From Methylobacterium sp. CB376 (lineage in GTDB: Bacteria > Pseudomonadota > Alphaproteobacteria > Rhizobiales > Beijerinckiaceae): DNA of 64,000 bases. This document shows positions 40,427-48,268 of this stretch, piece after piece (the first letter of the stretch is position 1; each line of letters opens with the position of its first letter). The notes beneath the pieces were generated by a model. The model saw only the letters and a list, made by a program, of their open reading frames with translations. It was not told where the DNA came from and ran no database searches. A program made the position numbers and the translations under genes. The DNA lies in the NCBI RefSeq assembly GCF_029714205.1, contig NZ_CP121648.1, positions 2,046,001 through 2,110,000 of the forward strand, given 5' to 3'.

Positions 40427-40522
40427 AAAAAAAGGCCGCCCTCGCGAGCGGCCCGAAGTCTAGGGAGGAAACGCCCCAAGAGGGCAATCGCCGCCGCGAC
40501 GCCATCGCGGCGGCGACGTCGT
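40427..40522 (-). ncRNA. Candidate alpha-r8 (MmgR-family) small RNA, copy 2
   Basis: About 96 nt on the minus strand. The 5' hairpin (40488-40516) has a perfect 12-bp stem and the same TGGCG loop as copy 1 but a different stem sequence, changed in a compensatory way. The linker carries TTTCCTCCCT (minus reading of 40471-40462). The terminator stem GGCCGC/GCGGCC (40453-40434) is followed by seven U. About 25 bases from the linker into the terminator stem are identical to copy 1 apart from one or two changes. A TTGCGT box lies upstream, but its -10 region is weak. It lies between the BLUF gene and the EcfG-like sigma gene. Confidence 0.72.
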
Positions 40523-40800
40523 TTTGTCCCACGCTGCACCGCACAACGCAACCGAGCTTGGCGGGGGACTGTCATGCTCGCGTGGCATGGAACGTTGCGG
40601 GAGCGGCGCCCAGGCGCGCCGCGCGAGGGGTTTTGCGACGGCGCGTGCGCCTGCGGCCACGAAAGCGAGACCGGTCCGCTCGCCCTTCATGAAGGGACAG
40701 GGTCCGCCGATCTGCGCGCGGCAGCGCGCAGACGAGGCAGGCCACGGGGTCGAGCGCGATCAGGACGGGCGATCAGGACGGGGTCCCGGGCGCGCCGCGC

Positions 40801-41541
40801 TCAGCCGCGCGGCATCCCCCGGTTCGTCATGGCGGATTGGATCATCGCGTCCGCCTGCAACTCCCGGCCCGTATAGCCGAGCAGGGCGGCGAGCCGCGAG
40901 CGGGCGCGGTTCACGCGGCTCTTGATGGTGCCGACCGCGACCCCCATCATGGCGGCGACCTGCTCGTAGGTCAGTTCCTGCACGCCCACCAGCACCAGCG
41001 TCTCGCGCATGTCGGGCGGCAGCCGCGACAGCGCCTCCTGCACCTCCACGAGGCTCACCCCGTGGTCCTGGCGCGGCGCCACCGCCAGCATCGCGGCGTA
41101 CTGTCCCTCGTCGTCCTCCACCTCGCGCGAGCGCTTGCGCCGCAGCGAGTAGAAGTGGTTGCGCATGATGGTGAACAGCCACGCGTCGAGGTTGGTGCCC
41201 GGCGTGAAGCGCTCGCGGTTCTGCCAGCCGCGCAGGACGGTCTCCTGCACGAGGTCGTCGGCCTCGGCGGTCCGCCCCGCCATGCTGATCGCGAAGGCGC
41301 GCAGCGAGGGCAGCGCCTTCATCAGGCCGGCATGGAAGGCGCGCAGATCGGCGTCGGACTGCGCGTCGAGCGCCTTGGTGAGTTGGTCGAGAAGCGCCTG
41401 CAGCGAGGACGACAGCTCCGCCGTCTGGTGAGCCCCGTAGAGCTCCCGCAGCGCGTGACCGAGATGGTCGCGCACCGGCTCGGGCAGGAGCACGCTGTCG
41501 GTCGCCGCCGGGACCGCCGGGGCATCGGGGGACAAGAGCAC
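40801..41541 (-). CDS. EcfG-like ECF sigma factor with NepR-like N-terminal extension
   Basis: A 246-residue sigma factor of the alphaproteobacterial general stress type (ECF15/EcfG): region 2 at about 78-138 (ADDLVQETVLRGWQN, DAWLFTIMRNHFYSLRRKR) and region 4 at about 165-220 (LSRLPPDMRETLVLVGV, MMGVAVGTIKSRVNRARSRL). Normal EcfG proteins are near 180 residues. The extra 70 contain LGHALRELYG-N13-LLDQL, which has exactly the residue spacing of the two helices of the NepR anti-sigma factor but lacks its VPDRF turn. The start GTG 41541 follows a GGAGG site. Self-inhibition or decoy binding of NepR/PhyR is conceivable but inferred. No phyR or nepR gene is adjacent. Confidence 0.88.
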   Translation of the reverse strand: MLLSPDAPAVPAATDSVLLPEPVRDHLGHALRELYGAHQTAELSSSLQALLDQLTKALDAQSDADLRAFHAGLMKALPSLRAFAISMAGRTAEADDLVQETVLRGWQNRERFTPGTNLDAWLFTIMRNHFYSLRRKRSREVEDDEGQYAAMLAVAPRQDHGVSLVEVQEALSRLPPDMRETLVLVGVQELTYEQVAAMMGVAVGTIKSRVNRARSRLAALLGYTGRELQADAMIQSAMTNRGMPRG

Positions 41542-41759
41542 TGGGCCTCCAAATACTAGATAGGAGTATTACTGGAAGTCCAGCTATGGCGAGCCGGGGC
41601 GGCGTCAAGCGGTCGGGCGCCCCGGACCGCGCCGCGGCATCCCGTGCCGCAGGCCGGCGCCGCCGGGCTGCGGGCGTCCACGCGGATTGACACGGCTCCC
41701 GCCGGCGACATCTTCGCGGTGACGCCGCGCGCGCCCCCCGAGAGAGGAGGACAGCCGCC

Positions 41760-44700
41760 GTGACCGTCGAGACGCGGCCGAAGGAGGTCATCGGGATCGC
41801 CGGAGGCGGCGCGCTCGGCGCGCTCGTCCGCGCCCACGACTGGGCGGCCACTCCCCTCGGGCCGATCGGGTCCTGGCCCGGCAGCCTGCGCACCGCCGTC
41901 GGCATCTTGCTGCTCTCCCCCGTGCCGATGGTGCTGCTCTGGGGCGAGGACGGCGTCATGATCTACAACGACGCCTACGCGGTGCTCGCCGCCGGCCGCC
42001 ACCCGGCCCTGCTCGGCAGCCGGGTGCGGGAGGGGTGGCCGGAGGTCGCGGCCTTCAACGACCACGTCATGCGGGTGGTGCTCGCGGGCGGGACGCTCGC
42101 CTACAAGGACCAGGAACTCGTCCTCCACCGCAGCGGCCGGCCCGAGCGGGTCTGGATGAACCTCGACTATTCCCCGGTGCCCGACGAGGGCTGCCGTCCC
42201 GCCGGGGTGCTGGCGGTGGTGGTCGAGACCACGGCCCGCGTCCTGGCCGAGCGCCGGCTCGTCGCCGAGGCGAAGCGGCAGCGCCGGATCCTGGAGCAGG
42301 CGCCGCGCTTCATCTGCATCCTGCGCGGCCCCGACCACGTGATCGAGTTCGCCAACGCCGCCTTCCGCGCGCTGTTCGGCGCGCGGGAGGTCCTCGGCCG
42401 CAGCCTGCGCGCGGCCGTCCCGGACCTCGCCGGGCCGGGCGTCTTGGAGCGCCTCGACCAGGTCCGCGCCACGGGCGAGCGCCGCGCCGCCCGGGCCGCG
42501 CGCGTGCGCCTGCGGCCCGGGCCGGAGGGGCCCGCGCGCGATCTGCGCCTCGATCTCGTCTACGCGCCGGTGACGGACGAGGAGGGCCGGGTGGTCGGCG
42601 TGCTCTGCGAGGGCACCGACGTCACCGAGCGCCACCGGGCCCAGGTCGCCCTGAGGCGGCGCTCCCGTCAGCTGCAGCAGCTCGCCGAGGCGGCCCTCGG
42701 GGTGGCGCGGGCGCCGACCCTCGCCGCCACCCTCGACGCGATCACCCGGGCGGCGCGCCGGATCATCGGCGCCCGCCAGGCGGTGACGAGCCTCACGGGC
42801 GGGGAGGAGCGGAGCCGGGCGGTGAGCGCGCTCTCCCCGGACCGGCGCTGCGCCGCCCGGGGCCGCGACCTGCCGGCCCCTGACGGGACCGGCATCGACG
42901 CGATGGTCTGCGAGCAGAACCGCCCGGCGCGGATGTCCCAGGCGGAGCTCGAAGCCCATCCGCGCCGGCGCGGCGTCGGCGCCCAGGCCTGCGCCCCTCC
43001 GCCGATGCGCGGCTGGCTCGCCGCGCCGCTCATCGGCCGCGACGGGCGCAACCTCGGCCTGATCCAGCTCTCCGACCGGGTGGACGGCGGCGAGTTCGAC
43101 GCCACCGACGAGGCGATGCTGGTCCAGCTCGCCCAGATCGCCTCCGCCTCGGTGGAGCGGATGCTGGCCGAGGCGGCCCTGCGCCGCAGCGAGGCGGCGC
43201 TCGGCGAGACCGTCTCGACCCTGGACGCGCTCCTCGCCCACGCCCCGATCGGCTTCGCCTTCTTCGATCCGCAGCACCGCTACGTGCGCCTCAACGCGGT
43301 CCTGGCCGAGATCAACGGCCTCCCCGTCGCGGCCCATCTCGGGCGCAGCATCGAGGAGGTGCTGCCGGTGAACGCGGTCACGGTCGGGCCCGCCCTCGAC
43401 GAGGTCGTCGCCACCGGCCGCTCCCTCGACACGCTGGAGGTCGACGGGGAGACGCCGGCCCGGCCCGGGGAGCTCCGCTCCTGGCTCACCAGCTTCTTCC
43501 CGGTCTTCGGCCCGGACGGGGCGGTGGCCTATGTGGGCGTCACGGTGATCGACATCACCGAGCGGCGGCGCGCCGAGGCCGCCGTGCGGGACCTCGCCGA
43601 GAGCCTGGAGCGGCGCGTCCAGGAGCGCACCGCCGCCCTGGCCGAGAGCGAGCGCCGCTTCCGCGCCATCTTCGACACCACCTTCCAGCTCACCGGTCTC
43701 GCCGCCCTCGACGGCACCATCCTGGTGGTGAACCGCGCGGCCCTGGAGGCGGCGGGTGTCGCGCTGGCCGAGGTCGTCGGCGTGAAGATGTGGGACTCGC
43801 CCTGGTGGCGGGACCTGCCCGAGGAGGCCGCGCGGCTGCGGGAGGGCATCGCCCGCGTCGCGCGCGGCGCCTTCGTGCGCTACGAATCCCGCCATCGCCT
43901 GCCGATCGGCCTGCGCAGCTTCGACTTCTCGATGAAGCCCGTCCTCGACGAGGCGGGCCGACCGATCTTCCTGGTGGCCGAGGGCCGCGACGTCACCGAC
44001 CAGCGCCGGGCCGAGGAGGCGCTGCGCCAGGCGCAGAAGATGGAGGCGGTGGGCCAGCTCACCGGCGGCCTCGCCCACGACTTCAACAACCTGCTCACCG
44101 GCATCTCCGGCTCGCTCGAATTGCTGCAGTCGCGCCTGGCGCAGGGGCGGGTGTCGGAGACCGGCCGCTACATCGACGCGGCGCAGGGGGCGGCCAAGCG
44201 GGCGGCGGCGCTGACCCACCGCCTCCTCGCCTTCTCGCGCCGCCAGACCCTCGACCCCAGGCCCATCGACGTCAACCTCCTGATCGCCGGCATGGAGGAG
44301 CTGATCCGGCGCACCATCGGCCCGGCGGTCAGCCTGTCGGTGGAGCCCGACCCCGCCCCCTGGACCATCCTGGTCGACCCGGGCCAGCTCGAGAACGCGC
44401 TGCTCAACCTGTGCATCAATGCCCGGGACGCGATGCCGGAGGGCGGGCGCATCGTCATCGCGACCGCCAAGCGCGAGCTCGGCCCGGGCGCGGGCGACCT
44501 GCCGCCCGGCGCCTACGCGACGCTCACGGTGACGGATACGGGCGCCGGCATGAGCCCGGAGGTGCTGGCGCGGGCCTTCGACCCGTTCTTCACCACGAAG
44601 CCCCTCGGCCAGGGCACCGGCCTCGGCCTGTCGATGATCTACGGCTTCGTGCGCCAGTCGGGCGGCCAGGTGCGCATCGACTCGGCGCAGGGGCGGGGCA

Positions 44701-45257
44701 CCGCGGTCGCCCTCCTGTTTCCCCGCCATCACGGGCCGGCGCGGGCGCCCGAGGAGGTTCCGGACCGCGCGGCGCCGCCGCGGGCCCGGGACGGGGAGAC
44801 GGTGCTCGTCGTCGACGACGAGGCGAGCGTGCGCCTGCTCGTCGCCGAAGTGCTGCAGGATCTCGGCTACCGGGCGCTCGAGGCGAGGGACGGGGCGGCC
44901 GGGCTCGCGCAGCTCCGGGCGGAGGGCCGGATCGACCTCCTCGTCACCGATGTGGGCCTGCCGGGCGGCATGAACGGCCGCCAGCTCGCCGATGCCGGCC
45001 GGGTGCTGCGGCCGGACCTGAAGGTCCTGTTCATCACCGGCTACGCGGAGACGACGGTGGTCGGCGCGGGCGACCTGCAACCCGGCATGGAGGTGCTCAC
45101 CAAGCCCTTCGTGCTGGAGGAGCTGGCGCGGCGCATCCGCGGGATGATCGCAGGCGCCCCCGGCGCGGGACCGGGGGCGCCCGCCGCGCTCAGCCCGCCG
45201 GCTGCGCCAGGAAGCGGAACATGTGGCGGCGCGCCTCCTCGTCCATCTCGGCCTTGA
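41760..45257 (+). CDS. PAS/GAF hybrid histidine kinase with C-terminal receiver
   Basis: A 1165-residue soluble hybrid kinase. PAS-like regions are at about 25-160, 175-295, 485-605 and 630-745, with a GAF domain at about 305-465. The HisKA acceptor is His773 (GGLAHDFNNLL). ATPase boxes are LCINARDAMP, DTGAGMSPE and GQGTGLGLSMI. The receiver at about 1013-1130 has VVDDEAS and acceptor Asp1064 (VTDVGLPGG). The start is GTG 41760 after GGAGG. The last 30 residues are Pro/Gly-rich and are read from DNA that also encodes the end of the convergent GST gene (68 bp overlap), so the original stop may have been lost. It is divergent from the sigma gene. Confidence 0.93.
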   Translation: MTVETRPKEVIGIAGGGALGALVRAHDWAATPLGPIGSWPGSLRTAVGILLLSPVPMVLLWGEDGVMIYNDAYAVLAAGRHPALLGSRVREGWPEVAAFNDHVMRVVLAGGTLAYKDQELVLHRSGRPERVWMNLDYSPVPDEGCRPAGVLAVVVETTARVLAERRLVAEAKRQRRILEQAPRFICILRGPDHVIEFANAAFRALFGAREVLGRSLRAAVPDLAGPGVLERLDQVRATGERRAARAARVRLRPGPEGPARDLRLDLVYAPVTDEEGRVVGVLCEGTDVTERHRAQVALRRRSRQLQQLAEAALGVARAPTLAATLDAITRAARRIIGARQAVTSLTGGEERSRAVSALSPDRRCAARGRDLPAPDGTGIDAMVCEQNRPARMSQAELEAHPRRRGVGAQACAPPPMRGWLAAPLIGRDGRNLGLIQLSDRVDGGEFDATDEAMLVQLAQIASASVERMLAEAALRRSEAALGETVSTLDALLAHAPIGFAFFDPQHRYVRLNAVLAEINGLPVAAHLGRSIEEVLPVNAVTVGPALDEVVATGRSLDTLEVDGETPARPGELRSWLTSFFPVFGPDGAVAYVGVTVIDITERRRAEAAVRDLAESLERRVQERTAALAESERRFRAIFDTTFQLTGLAALDGTILVVNRAALEAAGVALAEVVGVKMWDSPWWRDLPEEAARLREGIARVARGAFVRYESRHRLPIGLRSFDFSMKPVLDEAGRPIFLVAEGRDVTDQRRAEEALRQAQKMEAVGQLTGGLAHDFNNLLTGISGSLELLQSRLAQGRVSETGRYIDAAQGAAKRAAALTHRLLAFSRRQTLDPRPIDVNLLIAGMEELIRRTIGPAVSLSVEPDPAPWTILVDPGQLENALLNLCINARDAMPEGGRIVIATAKRELGPGAGDLPPGAYATLTVTDTGAGMSPEVLARAFDPFFTTKPLGQGTGLGLSMIYGFVRQSGGQVRIDSAQGRGTAVALLFPRHHGPARAPEEVPDRAAPPRARDGETVLVVDDEASVRLLVAEVLQDLGYRALEARDGAAGLAQLRAEGRIDLLVTDVGLPGGMNGRQLADAGRVLRPDLKVLFITGYAETTVVGAGDLQPGMEVLTKPFVLEELARRIRGMIAGAPGAGPGAPAALSPPAAPGSGTCGGAPPRPSRP

Positions 45258-45897
45258 AGGCGTGCCTGTCCTTGAGGGCGAGCGCGGCCTGCGCGGCCGG
45301 GCGGGCGGAGATCCCGTCGACGAGCCGCTTCAGGTGGGGGAACCCGGCCCAGGCCGAGTCGTCCGCGAGTCCGGCCCCGAGCACGAAGGGCACCATCCGG
45401 GCCCAGCCCCAGACCGCCATGTCGACGATGGTGTAGGTCTCGCCGAGCACGAAGGGCCGGTCCTTCAGCTGGGCGTCGAGGATCCCGTAATGGCGGCGCG
45501 CCTCGTAGACGTAGCGCGCCCGCGCGTAATCGTCCGGCGCCGGGGCGAAGTGCCGGAAATGCACCGCCTGGCCCGAATAGGGGCCGATCCCGGTCGCCAC
45601 GAACATCAGCCAGGAGAGGAGGTCGGCGCGGGCGGCCAGATTCTGCTCGGGCAGGAAGCGCCCGGTCTTCTCGGCGAGGTAGAGCAGGATCGCGTTCGAA
45701 TCGAACACCCGCACCCCGGCCTCCTCGTCGAGGATGACCGGCACCTTGCCGTTGGGGTTCAGGGCCGTGAAGGCGGGATCGTGCTGCTCGCCCCGGCGGG
45801 TGTCGACCGGCCGCGCCGCGTAGGGCAGGCCCATCTCCTCCAGGCAGAGGGCGACCTTCATCGGGTTGGGCGAGAGATTGTAGAAGAAGGTGATCAC
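45190..45897 (-). CDS. Glutathione S-transferase
   Basis: A 235-residue GST. The thioredoxin fold has ITFFYNLSPNPMKVALCLEEMGLPY and the cis-Pro motif GKVPVILDEEAGVRVFDSNAILLYLAEK; the C-terminal helical domain follows (YTIVDMAVWGWARMV). The start GTG 45897 is chosen for its GAGGAGA ribosome site and correct family N-terminus. It resembles YghU/YfcG-type proteins, which often act as disulfide reductases, but the substrate is not known. Its 3' end overlaps the hybrid kinase gene. Confidence 0.93.
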   Translation of the reverse strand: MITFFYNLSPNPMKVALCLEEMGLPYAARPVDTRRGEQHDPAFTALNPNGKVPVILDEEAGVRVFDSNAILLYLAEKTGRFLPEQNLAARADLLSWLMFVATGIGPYSGQAVHFRHFAPAPDDYARARYVYEARRHYGILDAQLKDRPFVLGETYTIVDMAVWGWARMVPFVLGAGLADDSAWAGFPHLKRLVDGISARPAAQAALALKDRHAFKAEMDEEARRHMFRFLAQPAG

Positions 45898-46333
45898 TCG
45901 GCATCTCCTCGCGTGCGGCACCCTTCCGGTGCGCGTCGGGCGTGACATGGCACGGCCCCGCGCCGCCCTGAAGGGGCCGCGGGGCTTTTCTCCCGCGGGC
46001 TGCGCCGGGTGGCCGGGACGGGTGGCCGCCCGGCCGCGATCGGCAGGTGCGGCTGATCCTCGGCGCCGCGGGAGGCCCGACCGCCTCGGGCTCGGGCGGC
46101 TCCTGCGGGGCGGCGCGTGCGGGCGCGGCCCTCTCCGTCGCCTGCGAGGCGCCGCGGCGCGAGCGCCTGGCGGGGACCGGGCTCGATCCGGAGAAGGCCG
46201 TCCTCGCGCGGGGCCGCGTCACGTCCGGCGGCCCTCAGGAGAGCCCGCGCCCTGACCCGCTCACCCTCGACACGCTGCGGCCCGGGCTCGGCGAGCCCGA
46301 GGCCGCGCCCGAGCCCGATCCGCCCCGACGCCG
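45898..46333. other. Intergenic region with an orphan terminator
   Basis: No convincing gene in 436 bp. The open frames here are of shadow composition. The notable element is a terminator-like hairpin on the plus strand at 45956-45989. Confidence 0.4.
45956..45989 (+). terminator. Terminator-like hairpin with no obvious upstream gene
   Basis: CCCCGCG/CGCGGGG arms (45956-45962, 45978-45984), with inner CCCT/AGGG pairing, are followed by CTTTTC. On the plus strand the nearest upstream gene is the hybrid kinase, 700 bp away, so it may end a short unannotated transcript antisense to the GST 5' region. Confidence 0.4.
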
Positions 46334-47047
46334 TCACGCCGCCTCGATCAGGCGGTCGTGCTCGGCCTCCGCCACGCCGTAGCCGTCCTCCGCCGCCGCG
46401 ATCAGGCGCGGCCGGTCGAGGATCGTGATGCGCCCGCGCCGGGCGCGGATGAGCCCCCGTCCCTCCAGGCCCTGCAGGGCGAGGGTCACGCTGGTGCGCT
46501 GCACGCCCAGCATCATCGCCAGGAACTCGTGCGTGAGGACGAGTTCGTCGCCCTCGCTGCGGTCGCGGCACATCAGCAGCCAGCGGGCGAGGCGCGCCTC
46601 GATCTGGTGGGAGGCGTTGACGAAGGCGGTCTGGGCGGTCTGCGTCATCTGCACCTGCACGCTGCGCAGCAGCAGCAGGCGCAGGGACGGGCTGGACCCG
46701 ACCGCGTCGAGCAGCCGCTCGGTCGGGATGCGCAGCATCGTGCCCTCGCCCTGGACGATGTGCTCGTAGGGGCCGCGATCGCTGCCGAGGAGCACGGGCG
46801 CGGCCCCCACGAGGCCCTCGCGGCCGATCACGCCGATCTCGCCCCGGCCGCGCGGGCCGACCGCCGTCATCGAGCTGAAGCCGGTCTCCGGGAAGTACAG
46901 CGCCTCGATCGGCGTGCCGGCCTGCATCAGAACCTGCCGCAGACCGGTCCGCACCGGCCGGAGGTGCGGCGCCACGCGGGCGAAATCGTCGGGTGCGAGC
47001 CGTCGGAGCAGGCGGTTGCGCAGCTCCTCTTGCGGGATCTCCGGCAT
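46334..47047 (-). CDS. Crp/Fnr-family transcriptional regulator 1
   Basis: A 237-residue regulator with an N-terminal cyclic-nucleotide-binding-like barrel (about 15-145: YFPETGFSSMTAVGPRG, GREGLVGAAPVLLG) and a C-terminal winged helix (about 150-225: LTHEFLAMMLGVQRTSVTLALQGLE). It has no Fnr cysteine cluster. The start ATG 47047 follows GGGAGGG. It is closely related to the neighbouring gene at 47106 (same HTH MLGVQRTSVTLAL), so the pair arose by tandem duplication. The target is unknown. Confidence 0.92.
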   Translation of the reverse strand: MPEIPQEELRNRLLRRLAPDDFARVAPHLRPVRTGLRQVLMQAGTPIEALYFPETGFSSMTAVGPRGRGEIGVIGREGLVGAAPVLLGSDRGPYEHIVQGEGTMLRIPTERLLDAVGSSPSLRLLLLRSVQVQMTQTAQTAFVNASHQIEARLARWLLMCRDRSEGDELVLTHEFLAMMLGVQRTSVTLALQGLEGRGLIRARRGRITILDRPRLIAAAEDGYGVAEAEHDRLIEAA

Positions 47048-47105
47048 CTCAAGCCCTCCCCGGCCCGGCCGGGATGCCCACGCCCCGGCCCGAGCGCCGC
47101 CTCCG

Positions 47106-47831
47106 TCACGCCCCGGGGCGTCCGCTCCCCGCGAACAGGCGTGCAGACTCGGCCTCCGGAATCCCGTAGGCGCCCCCGGCCAGATCCTCAAGGGCCCCGC
47201 GTCCCAGCACGGTGATCCGCCCGCGCCGGGCCCGGATCAGGTGGTGGCCCTCCAGGGATTGCAGCGCCAGCGTCACGCTGGTGCGCTGCACGCCCAGCAT
47301 CAGCGCGAGCAGCTCGTGCGTGATCGGAAACTCGTCGCCGTCCGTGCGATCGTGGCACATCAGCAGCCAGCGGGCGAGGCGCGCCTCGATCTGGTAGGTG
47401 GCGTTGACGAAGGCGGTCTGCGCCGTCTGGACCAGCAGCACCTGCACGAAGCGCAGGAACAGCAGCCGCATCGCGCGGCTGCCCTCGGCCGCCTCGACGA
47501 GGCGGCCGGCCTCGATCGCCAGCGCCTCGCCGGGACCCTGGACGTAGTGCTCGTGGGGGGTGCTCTCGGCCCCGAGCAGCACCGGGGATGCCCCGACCAG
47601 GCCCTCGGACCCGATCAGGCCGACCTCGGTCCGGCTCCGTCCGGCGGTCACCACCGATACGAAGCCGCTCTCGGGAAAGTAGAGGCGCCGCACCGGCTCG
47701 TTCGGCGCGATCAGCACCTCCCGCATCCGGGTCTCGATCGGGTGGAGGTGGGGCTGCAGGGCGGCGAAATCGGCGGGGGAGAGCTGCCTGATGAGCGTGT
47801 TGCGAAGGGCAGTTTGCTGCAGCGAAGCCAC
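47106..47831 (-). CDS. Crp/Fnr-family transcriptional regulator 2
   Basis: A 241-residue paralogue of the preceding gene, 58 bp upstream of it. The sensor barrel has YFPESGFVSVVTAG and GSEGLVGASPVLLG, and the winged helix ITHELLALMLGVQRTSVTLALQSLE. Candidate starts are GTG 47831 and TTG 47843; neither has a strong ribosome site. The sensor parts of the pair differ more than the DNA-binding parts, suggesting different signals acting on the same kind of site. Confidence 0.9.
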   Translation of the reverse strand: MASLQQTALRNTLIRQLSPADFAALQPHLHPIETRMREVLIAPNEPVRRLYFPESGFVSVVTAGRSRTEVGLIGSEGLVGASPVLLGAESTPHEHYVQGPGEALAIEAGRLVEAAEGSRAMRLLFLRFVQVLLVQTAQTAFVNATYQIEARLARWLLMCHDRTDGDEFPITHELLALMLGVQRTSVTLALQSLEGHHLIRARRGRITVLGRGALEDLAGGAYGIPEAESARLFAGSGRPGA

Positions 47832-47875
47832 GACTCGTTCCAACGCGGGCGGAAGCGCGGGTCGCGTTCCGTCTG

Positions 47876-47900
47876 CCCCTCGATCTCACCTGTCGAGGGG
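47876..47900. promoter_or_regulatory. Inverted repeat before the Crp pair
   Basis: CCCCTCGA and TCGAGGGG form perfect 8-base arms around 9 bases, 45 bp upstream of regulator 2. It may be an operator or a leader hairpin. Confidence 0.5.
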
Positions 47901-47959
47901 TAATCACCGCCTTATCGCCACGCCCATCGACGAAGGCAATTTTCGCTACTCTTCTGTGT

Positions 47960-47996
47960 GGTATCCGACAATTCCGTCTTTGTCGGGTATCATACC
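47960..47996. promoter_or_regulatory. Nested palindromes between divergent Crp-type regulators
   Basis: Perfect 7-base arms CCGACAA/TTGTCGG enclose 8 bases; each is joined to a GGTATC block, and the right block forms the palindrome GGTAT-C-ATACC (47986-47996). The region is AT-rich and lies in the divergent promoter zone of regulators 2 and 3. Confidence 0.45.
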
Positions 47997-48268
47997 AAAT
48001 CAGAGGTGTATCGTTTCCGGCATTGACGACGCTAAGCAGTTTTCGCCAGCTACGCGATGGCGGATCAACCGGCCGTCGCAGGATGCGGTCGGGACCAGTA
48101 CTGCCTGGGTGTCGCGCGTAGTGTTGACGAGGACGACTTGCTGGCTGGGATGAATCGGTTCGGTATGGGGTGCGTAGCGTCGGGTGCGCGGGGATGCTGC
48201 GCGCCGCCTGTCCGGAGATCGCCGAGCGGAGGGCTGCGCCCGGGCTCGGCGCGCGCGGAGGCTCCCGC

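Noticed and set aside
41556..45080. Open frame of 1174 codons opposite the second hybrid kinase
   Set aside because: Reverse-strand shadow of a kinase whose domains are all recognisable; no ribosome site or motif.
46047..46382. Possible 111-residue plus-strand protein
   Set aside because: No ribosome site, low-complexity composition and it runs into the end of the convergent Crp-type gene.
47840..47872. EcfG promoter (GGAAC ... CGTT) upstream of Crp-type regulator 2
   Set aside because: The spacing between the two boxes is 20 bp, outside the usual 16-17, so the match is probably chance.
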